Shown here: positions 1-3,926 of the stretch, in pieces
Layout of the letters: each line of letters begins with the position of its first letter
Position numbering within the stretch: the first letter of the stretch is position 1
From: an uncultured Eubacteriales bacterium
Lineage (GTDB): Bacteria > Bacillota > Clostridia > Oscillospirales > Acutalibacteraceae
NCBI GenBank assembly: GCA_934667575.1
Contig: CAKUME010000082.1
Span: 1-5,903 of the forward strand
Reading direction: 5' to 3'
DNA: 5,903 nucleotides
Made by a program: the position numbers and the translations under genes
The notes under the pieces: generated by a model
Told to the model about the DNA's origin: nothing
The model's database searches: none
Seen by the model: only the letters and a program-made list of their open reading frames with translations

Positions 1-165
1 CGCGCCGGACGGCTTGAACAGATTCAGATGATTGATATTTCCGATCAAATATCCGGCCGCAAAGATAAACAGCATTGCGATCACCGCAGCCACGGTGCCG
101 CCGCTGATCTTCTTTTTGCGGTAGCCGTATCCGCCATAGCTGTCCGGACGATAATGATAACGCAT
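1..165 (-). CDS. Unrecognised single-pass membrane protein, N-terminal fragment
   Basis: I do not recognise this family. Reading leftward from the ATG at 165-163, 55 codons stay open to the window edge, so the C-terminal part is missing. The fragment begins MRYHYRPDSYGGYGYRKKK: a short tail rich in tyrosine, glycine and basic residues. A hydrophobic stretch at about residues 24-45 follows, then a polar segment (NINHLNLFKPSG). Basic residues before the hydrophobic stretch suggest an inside-facing N-terminus, one membrane anchor and an extracytoplasmic remainder; there is no clear signal-peptidase site. The start is supported by a purine-rich AAAGGCAGG about 10 nt upstream and by a sigma-A promoter at 240-268 on the same strand. 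It is transcribed divergently from the zinc-ribbon genes. The membrane anchor is a firm reading; the function cannot be told from this piece. Confidence 0.7.
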   Translation of the reverse strand, partial: MRYHYRPDSYGGYGYRKKKISGGTVAAVIAMLFIFAAGYLIGNINHLNLFKPSGA

Positions 166-205
166 GATTGCAGCGCCTGCCTTTCATCGTTGTTCCGATT
201 CATGG

Positions 206-230
206 AAAAATTGCGGGCGCCTGTGCGCCC
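206..230 (-). promoter_or_regulatory. 5'-leader hairpin with U run (possible attenuator or mRNA-stabilising stem)
   Basis: Reading the minus strand, GGGCGC, loop ACAG and GCGCCC form a perfect 6-bp GC stem (230-215), followed by GCAA and five T residues (210-206). It begins only a few nucleotides after the predicted transcription start, so it would sit at the very 5' end of the leader of the leftward gene. The shape resembles a weak intrinsic terminator. A 5'-end stem that protects the mRNA is equally possible. Confidence 0.45.
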
Positions 231-239
231 ATCCTAATA

Positions 240-268
240 AGATTATCATGTTCCCCCGGCAAAGTCAA
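240..268 (-). promoter_or_regulatory. Sigma-A promoter for the leftward membrane-protein gene
   Basis: On the minus strand there is a -35 TTGACT (268-263), a 17-bp spacer and a -10 TAATCT (245-240). The -10 is preceded by TGA, giving an extended -10 element. The predicted start of transcription is near 233, leaving a leader of roughly 68 nt before the ATG at 165. Spacing and hexamers fit the housekeeping sigma-70/sigma-A consensus well. Confidence 0.75.
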
Positions 269-288
269 GCTGCGGGCGCGGTTTTTTT

Positions 289-305
289 GTGAATGAAGCG
301 TGAAT
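289..305. repeat. Short direct repeat GTGAAT spaced one helical turn
   Basis: GTGAAT occurs at 289-294 and again at 300-305, an 11-bp period. It lies between the two divergent promoters, about 15 bp upstream of the rightward -35 box. The spacing is what a tandem regulator-binding site would have, but hexamer repeats also arise by chance, so this is only a candidate operator. Confidence 0.2.
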
Positions 306-319
306 TTCGCAGGATTGCC

Positions 320-348
320 TTGCACAAACCGAAAAAATTCGCTACAAT
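320..348 (+). promoter_or_regulatory. Sigma-A promoter for the zinc-ribbon gene pair
   Basis: A -35 TTGCAC (320-325), a 17-bp spacer and a -10 TACAAT (343-348) give a good housekeeping promoter. Transcription should start near 355, about 47 nt before the ATG at 402. This rules out any protein start upstream of about 350 for the first zinc-ribbon gene. Confidence 0.75.
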
Positions 349-386
349 ATAGTATAAGTCCATTCAACGTGTCCCAATCGGACGAC

Positions 387-391
387 GGAGG
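387..391 (+). promoter_or_regulatory. Ribosome binding site that fixes the start of the first zinc-ribbon gene
   Basis: GGAGG ends 10 nt before the ATG at 402 and 7 nt before an in-frame TTG at 399. ATG 402 is preferred; TTG 399 would add one residue. The reading frame is open further upstream to 300, but that stretch contains the promoter. Confidence 0.75.
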
Positions 392-401
392 TTTTTATTT
401 G

Positions 402-1343
402 ATGAATCGATACGAAGGCGCGCAGTGCCCGGTTTGCCACCGGAAGCTGACCGCAGAGGATGATATTGTAGTGTGCCCGGAATGCGGCGCACCGCACCAC
501 CGGAGCTGCTGGCAGGAGCTGGGCCACTGCGGCTGCGCCGACCGGCACGCCGCACATTGGCTTTGGCAGCCGGAAAATGCGCCCGCAGCCGACGCACCGG
601 CGCAGCCTGCGCCGGACGAGCCGCACCGCAGCACTGCGCAGCCGGAAGCGCCCGGCAATGCGCAGATCGGCAACGCCAAAATCTGCCCGCGCTGCGGCGC
701 ACAAAACACACCAGACGCACGCTTTTGCCTGCGCTGCGGCGCACCGCTTGTGCAAACCGGCGCACCGCAGTTTGCAGTCGTGCTCGATCCGCTGGGCGGG
801 GTGCCGCCGGAGGAGGAGATCGACGGCGTTCCGGCAAAAAAGATGGCGCAGATTGTGGACCGCAACAGCGCCTACTATCTCCCCCGATTTCGCGCGATGG
901 CCACCGGGCAGCGCAAGGCGTTTCCCAATCTGTCCGCGTTTTTGTTTGACATTCCGTGGTTCTTTTACCGCAAGCTTTATTTTCCCGGCATTGCGGTGCT
1001 GCTGATCGAGCTGGCCATGGCTGCGCCGTCGGGCTGGGCGTTTTATCAAATGCTCCGCTTTGGCGCCGATGTATCGTTTTCGGACGGATTTTGGACGCTG
1101 TATTACGTCTGCACGGCATTGCAGCTGGTGTTTCGCACGCTGATCGGGCTGTTTGCCAATTCCGTCTACCGCAGGCGATGTGCGGCGCTCGGGCGCGAAC
1201 TGATGCAGGTTTGCCCCGACGACGAATCATTTGCGGCGGCAGCCGGCCGGCGCGGCGGCGTGGCGCAGGTTTTCTTTTATATCAGCGCGGCGCTGATCGG
1301 CCTGTATTATTTGCTGCAGCTCATCATTTATTGGATATTATAA
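402..1343 (+). CDS. RING-finger/zinc-ribbon membrane protein, DUF2628-like (paralogue 1)
   Basis: A 313-residue membrane protein of unknown function with a cytoplasmic zinc-binding N-terminus. Residues 9-45 form a prokaryotic RING-type treble clef: C9-P-V-C12, C25-P-E-C28, H33-x2-C36, then H42/C43/C45. This matches the Prok-RING_1 pattern, including DDIVVCPECG and HHRSCW. A Pro/Ala-rich linker (about 58-91) leads to a second ribbon, C95-P-R-C98 and C109-x2-C112, ending CGAPL. Next comes the conserved motif NSAYYLPRF (155-163). The segment at about 174-193 (FPNLSAFLF, FFYRKLY) resembles DUF2628. Hydrophobic helices lie at about 194-217, 231-253 and 287-312. There is no signal peptide. The start is ATG 402, set by GGAGG and the promoter at 320-348. 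A close paralogue follows 45 bp downstream, indicating an operon. Domain identity is well supported. A role in sensing or protein binding at the membrane is inference only. Confidence 0.85.
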   Translation: MNRYEGAQCPVCHRKLTAEDDIVVCPECGAPHHRSCWQELGHCGCADRHAAHWLWQPENAPAADAPAQPAPDEPHRSTAQPEAPGNAQIGNAKICPRCGAQNTPDARFCLRCGAPLVQTGAPQFAVVLDPLGGVPPEEEIDGVPAKKMAQIVDRNSAYYLPRFRAMATGQRKAFPNLSAFLFDIPWFFYRKLYFPGIAVLLIELAMAAPSGWAFYQMLRFGADVSFSDGFWTLYYVCTALQLVFRTLIGLFANSVYRRRCAALGRELMQVCPDDESFAAAAGRRGGVAQVFFYISAALIGLYYLLQLIIYWIL

Positions 1344-1373
1344 TATTTTCCCGGCTTCCCCTGCGGAACCGAA

Positions 1374-1379
1374 AAGAGG
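1374..1379 (+). promoter_or_regulatory. Ribosome binding site that fixes the start of the second zinc-ribbon gene
   Basis: AAGAGG ends 9 nt before the ATG at 1389. An in-frame TTG at 1383 is only 3 nt from it, too close to be used, so the protein begins MNTEQK rather than two residues earlier. Confidence 0.65.
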
Positions 1380-1388
1380 CGTTTGCAT

Positions 1389-2390
1389 ATGAACACGGAG
1401 CAAAAAATCTGCCCCTATTGCGGCAAAGCGTTCACCGAGAGCGACGACATTGTGGTCTGCCCCGACTGCGGCACGCGGCATCATCGCGCTTGCTGGGCAG
1501 CGCACGGCCATTGCGCCAACGAGGCGCATCACGGCGAACCGATTCCCACCGAAGATTCAAACACGCGCACACAGCCGGACGCGAACGCGCCCCACGCGCC
1601 GCAGGATGCGCCAAATGCGCGCATCTGCCCCCGCTGCGGCTATCAAAACGCGCCGGACGCGCTGTTTTGCAGCGGGTGCGGGCTTCCGCTCGGTGCATCG
1701 GGCGCGGGCGACCCGTTTTTTGCGCAGCAGGCACACGGGTTTGACCCCGCTTCGTTTAACCCGGATGTGAATTTTTCGAACGATACGGATTTTGACGGCG
1801 TGCCCTCCACCGACGCGGCGCGGCTGATCGGTAAAAACACGGAATATTACCTGCCGGTATTTTCCCGGCTGCACCAGCACAATCGCGGGCGATTCCACTT
1901 TTGCGCGTTTTTGTTCGGCGGTGGGTGGATGCTGTTCCGCAAGCAATATGTGCGCGGCGGAATCATGCTGGCGCTTCAGGTGCTGCTGGATGCGGCGCAA
2001 ATGCTGGGTTCGGCCTATTTGGTGCTGCCGGTTTATCAGGCGCTGCTCCAAGCGGCGGGCATTGATCTGAACGCCGTGGTGGGCGGCACGCTCACGCAGG
2101 AGCAAGCCATGCGGCTGGCGCAGGAAATGATGCAGCTGCCTGCCGGCCGACTGCTGGTGCTCATGCTGCCGATACTGCTTGCGGCGGCCGCACTGGTGCT
2201 CCGCATTGTGATCGGCGCATGCGCCAACCGATGGTATTATCGCGACACGCTGGCCGTGGCACGCCGCCTGCGCGCCCGGCACAGCGACGAATCGATGCTC
2301 ATCGACGCCGAAACGCGCCGCGGCGGCGTGAACATGCCGCTTGCGATCTGCCTGCTGGTCTGCGCGGTGATTCTGCGGTTTGTTTTATAA
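1389..2390 (+). CDS. RING-finger/zinc-ribbon membrane protein, DUF2628-like (paralogue 2)
   Basis: A 333-residue protein with the same architecture as its upstream neighbour. The RING-type domain has C8-P-Y-C11, C24-P-D-C27, H32-x2-C35 and H41/C42. A short Pro/Ala/Asn-rich linker precedes a zinc ribbon, C80-P-R-C83 and C94-x2-C97. The shared juxtamembrane block reads DGVPS (136-140), then NTEYYLPVF (150-158), then FCAFLF and LFRKQY (171-187), corresponding to the DUF2628-like region. Hydrophobic helices lie at about 190-218, 254-278 and 314-333. An extra polar loop (about 224-252) lies between the first two and is longer than in paralogue 1. Near the C-terminus both proteins carry DES and RRGGV before the last helix. 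The pair looks like an old tandem duplication, since identity is concentrated in the zinc sites and the juxtamembrane motif. It is probably co-transcribed with paralogue 1. Function is unknown; a heteromeric membrane complex is an inference from the tandem arrangement. Confidence 0.85.
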   Translation: MNTEQKICPYCGKAFTESDDIVVCPDCGTRHHRACWAAHGHCANEAHHGEPIPTEDSNTRTQPDANAPHAPQDAPNARICPRCGYQNAPDALFCSGCGLPLGASGAGDPFFAQQAHGFDPASFNPDVNFSNDTDFDGVPSTDAARLIGKNTEYYLPVFSRLHQHNRGRFHFCAFLFGGGWMLFRKQYVRGGIMLALQVLLDAAQMLGSAYLVLPVYQALLQAAGIDLNAVVGGTLTQEQAMRLAQEMMQLPAGRLLVLMLPILLAAAALVLRIVIGACANRWYYRDTLAVARRLRARHSDESMLIDAETRRGGVNMPLAICLLVCAVILRFVL

Positions 2391-2429
2391 CGAAGCGATC
2401 GGAATCAGAAGCATACAATCATAAAATTC

Positions 2430-2468
2430 TGCGGCTTTATCGCAAAGTGAATTTGCGGTTGAGCCGCA
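2430..2468 (+). promoter_or_regulatory. Long imperfect hairpin between paralogue 2 and the thiolase gene
   Basis: TGCGGCT (2430-2436) pairs with AGCCGCA (2462-2468). Inside it, CGCAAA (2441-2446) pairs with TTTGCG (2452-2457) around a GTGAA loop. The four positions between the stems can form two G-U pairs and one A-U pair with a single U-U mismatch, so the helix is nearly continuous. An alternative 5-bp hairpin, TGCGG/CCGCA (2454-2468), uses the same 3' arm. Only ATTTGC follows, so as a terminator it would be weak. It could be a partial terminator, an RNA processing site or a leader element for the gene at 2510. The A/T-rich stretch before it (2410-2428) holds -10-like boxes (TACAAT 2414-2419, TAAAAT 2422-2427) but no convincing -35. 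Confidence 0.5.
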
Positions 2469-2494
2469 TTTGCTGCGCCCGCCCAAACGGACGC

Positions 2495-2502
2495 GGAGGA
2501 GG
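2495..2502 (+). promoter_or_regulatory. Strong ribosome binding site for the rhodanese-thiolase gene
   Basis: GGAGGAGG lies 7 nt before the ATG at 2510 and 10 nt before a second in-frame ATG at 2513. It fixes the start within one codon, although the frame is open upstream to 2219 through the end of the preceding gene. Confidence 0.8.
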
Positions 2503-2509
2503 AACAAGC

Positions 2510-3646
2510 ATGATGGAGATCACGGCGGAGGAGCTCATCGCACGGCGCGGCGAGTTCGACATTTACGATATGCGCGGCGAGCTGGAACGCACCTACGGCA
2601 CCATTCCCGGCGCGGCCGCACAGTCGGGCGACGCGCTGCTCGCACAGCCGCCTGCGGACAAAAGCCGCCCGCTCGTAATTTACTGCGCGCGCGGCGTGCT
2701 GAGCGTGGAAATTGCCGAAGCGCTGTGCGCGCAGGGATACCGCGCCTTTAGCCTGCGGGGCGGGTATGCGGCGTGGCTGCGGGTGCAGATTCAGCGGCAG
2801 CAGGACGCGGCGGTATGCCAAAAAGCGGAGCAGAGCCTGCGCAAAAAATTTCGCGAGTCCATCATGAACCCGTTTATTAAGGCACTCAAGGAATACAAGC
2901 TGGTGAACGAAGGCGACCGCGTGGCGGTGTGCATGTCCGGCGGCAAGGACTCGATGCTCATGGCCAAGCTGTTTCAGGAGCTGAAGCGATACAGCGAAGT
3001 GCATTTTGATGTGAAATACCTGGTGATGGACCCGGGGTACAATGCGGAAAACCGCGCGATCATCGAGGCCAATGCCCGTGCGCTGGGCATTCCGATCACG
3101 ATTTTTGAAACGCGGATCTTCGAGTCGGTTTATCATGTGGAAAAATCGCCGTGCTATCTTTGCGCACGCATGCGCCGGGGGTATCTCTATAAATTTGCGC
3201 AGGAGCTCGGGTGCAACAAAATTGCGCTCGGCCATCATTTTGACGATGTGATCGAAACCATTCTGATGGGCATGCTCCACAGCGCACAGATTCAAACGAT
3301 GATGCCCAAGCTGCACAGCACGAACTACCCCGGCATGGAGCTGATCCGGCCGCTTTATTATGTGCGCGAAGATGCGATCAAGGCATGGCGCGACTATAAC
3401 GATCTGCATTTTATTCAGTGCGCATGCAAGTTCACCGACACCTGCACCACCTGCAACAACGGGCAAAACCATTCCAAGCGGCAGGAGACCAAGGAGCTGA
3501 TCCGCGCGCTGAAGCAGTCCAATCCCGATGTGGAAAACTGCATTTTCCGCAGCGTGCAGAATGTGCATCTGGATGCAGTGATCGCCTATAAGCAAAACGG
3601 CGTGAAGCATTCGTTTCTCGACGAATACGACCGATCAACGGACTGA
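2510..3646 (+). CDS. Rhodanese-TtcA fusion: PP-loop tRNA thiolation enzyme
   Basis: A 378-residue two-domain cytoplasmic protein. Residues 1-92 are a rhodanese domain: YDMRGELE near the N-terminus, catalytic loop C59-A-R-G-V-L-S65, and the ending LRGGYAAWL (82-90). Residues 114-378 are a TtcA-like ATP pyrophosphatase. The PP-loop is SGGKDS (143-148). Next comes C215-Y-L-C218-ARMRRG, matching the two-cysteine [4Fe-4S] motif of TtcA, then ALGHHFDDVIET (239-250), the TtcA signature. E. coli TtcA activates C32 of tRNA with ATP and inserts sulfur to make 2-thiocytidine; by homology this enzyme thiolates a tRNA, and C32 is likely but unproven. The third cluster ligand is probably C304 or C306. C312 and C315 form an additional CxxC, followed by SKRQETKELI. 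The fused rhodanese presumably carries persulfide to the thiolase. The rhodanese loop has Leu where Arg is usual. The gene follows the zinc-ribbon pair in the same direction and ends before a strong stem-loop. Domain calls are firm; the substrate is inferred. Confidence 0.9.
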   Translation: MMEITAEELIARRGEFDIYDMRGELERTYGTIPGAAAQSGDALLAQPPADKSRPLVIYCARGVLSVEIAEALCAQGYRAFSLRGGYAAWLRVQIQRQQDAAVCQKAEQSLRKKFRESIMNPFIKALKEYKLVNEGDRVAVCMSGGKDSMLMAKLFQELKRYSEVHFDVKYLVMDPGYNAENRAIIEANARALGIPITIFETRIFESVYHVEKSPCYLCARMRRGYLYKFAQELGCNKIALGHHFDDVIETILMGMLHSAQIQTMMPKLHSTNYPGMELIRPLYYVREDAIKAWRDYNDLHFIQCACKFTDTCTTCNNGQNHSKRQETKELIRALKQSNPDVENCIFRSVQNVHLDAVIAYKQNGVKHSFLDEYDRSTD

Positions 3647-3657
3647 AAAAACAGCAA

Positions 3658-3706
3658 AGCGCGCCGTCCGCAGGCTTTTGAGCAAAGCCCGCGGGCGGCG
3701 CGTTCT
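3658..3706. terminator. Stem-loop terminator between convergent genes
   Basis: CGCGCCGTCCGC (3660-3671) pairs with GCGGGCGGCGCG (3691-3702) with one G-U pair. After one A-C mismatch, GGCTTT (3673-3678) pairs with AAAGCC (3684-3689) around a TGAGC loop. The rightward side continues TTCTTGT, a modest U-rich tail that serves the thiolase gene. Leftward, a run of six U (3651-3646) comes 8 nt after the stem, so it could also end the copA transcript. The 70-bp gap holds nothing else. Confidence 0.8.
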
Positions 3707-3716
3707 TGTGGAAACG

Positions 3717-3926
3717 TTATTCGATGCCCGTTACCGTGTAGTCCTTGTCCTCCACGGCGCGGCGCAGCACTTCGTCGGCCACCGGCGCCTGGAGCGTGAC
3801 CACGGCGGTGCCTGCATCGTGGCTCACCTGCGCGCTCGTCACCTCGGGCAGCGCTTCGAGCGCCTTTTGAACCGTGGCCTCGCAATGGCCGCACATCATA
3901 CCTTTAATGTGAATCGTTTTTGTCAT
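3717..3926 (-). CDS. Possible internally started CopZ-like copper chaperone (C-terminal HMA of copA)
   Basis: Within the 3' end of copA, in the same frame, an ATG at 3926 begins a 69-residue HMA domain: MTKTIHIKG, then MMCGHC with the copper-binding pair C12 and C15, ending DKDYTVTGIE. That is the usual length of a free CopZ-type chaperone. A GGAGG sits 8 nt upstream (3939-3935), better than chance would predict inside a coding region. Either the domain is made only as the tail of the ATPase, or ribosomes also start here and release a soluble chaperone that delivers Cu(I) to the pump. The HMA domain itself is certain; independent translation is inference. Confidence 0.45.
   Translation of the reverse strand: MTKTIHIKGMMCGHCEATVQKALEALPEVTSAQVSHDAGTAVVTLQAPVADEVLRRAVEDKDYTVTGIE

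Noticed and set aside
28..237. A 69-codon plus-strand open frame at the left edge
   Set aside because: It is antisense to the membrane-protein fragment and runs through that gene's start, leader hairpin and into the promoter region. There is no convincing ribosome binding site.
1339..1344. TATAAT at the end of paralogue 1 as a promoter for paralogue 2
   Set aside because: No -35-like hexamer lies 16-18 bp upstream; the nearest (TTGCTG 1311-1316) is 22 bp away. The short gap to the next gene fits co-transcription.
2391..2427. TACAAT (2414-2419) or TAAAAT (2422-2427) as a promoter for the thiolase gene
   Set aside because: The sequences at the matching -35 positions (CGAAGC and TCGGAA) are poor. 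A weak promoter cannot be excluded, but it is not supported well enough to list.
2219..2509. Upstream extension of the thiolase reading frame into the preceding gene
   Set aside because: The added residues are a frame-shifted read of paralogue 2. The GGAGGAGG at 2495-2502 with ATG 2510 gives a clear start, and the rhodanese domain begins there.
2866..2930. Separate translation of the TtcA half from an internal ATG at 2864 (residue M119)
   Set aside because: There is no ribosome binding site ahead of it, and the preceding helix joins the two domains without a break.
2405..3610. A 401-codon open frame on the minus strand opposite the thiolase gene
   Set aside because: It is a shadow of the rhodanese-TtcA reading frame. 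It shows no recognisable domain.
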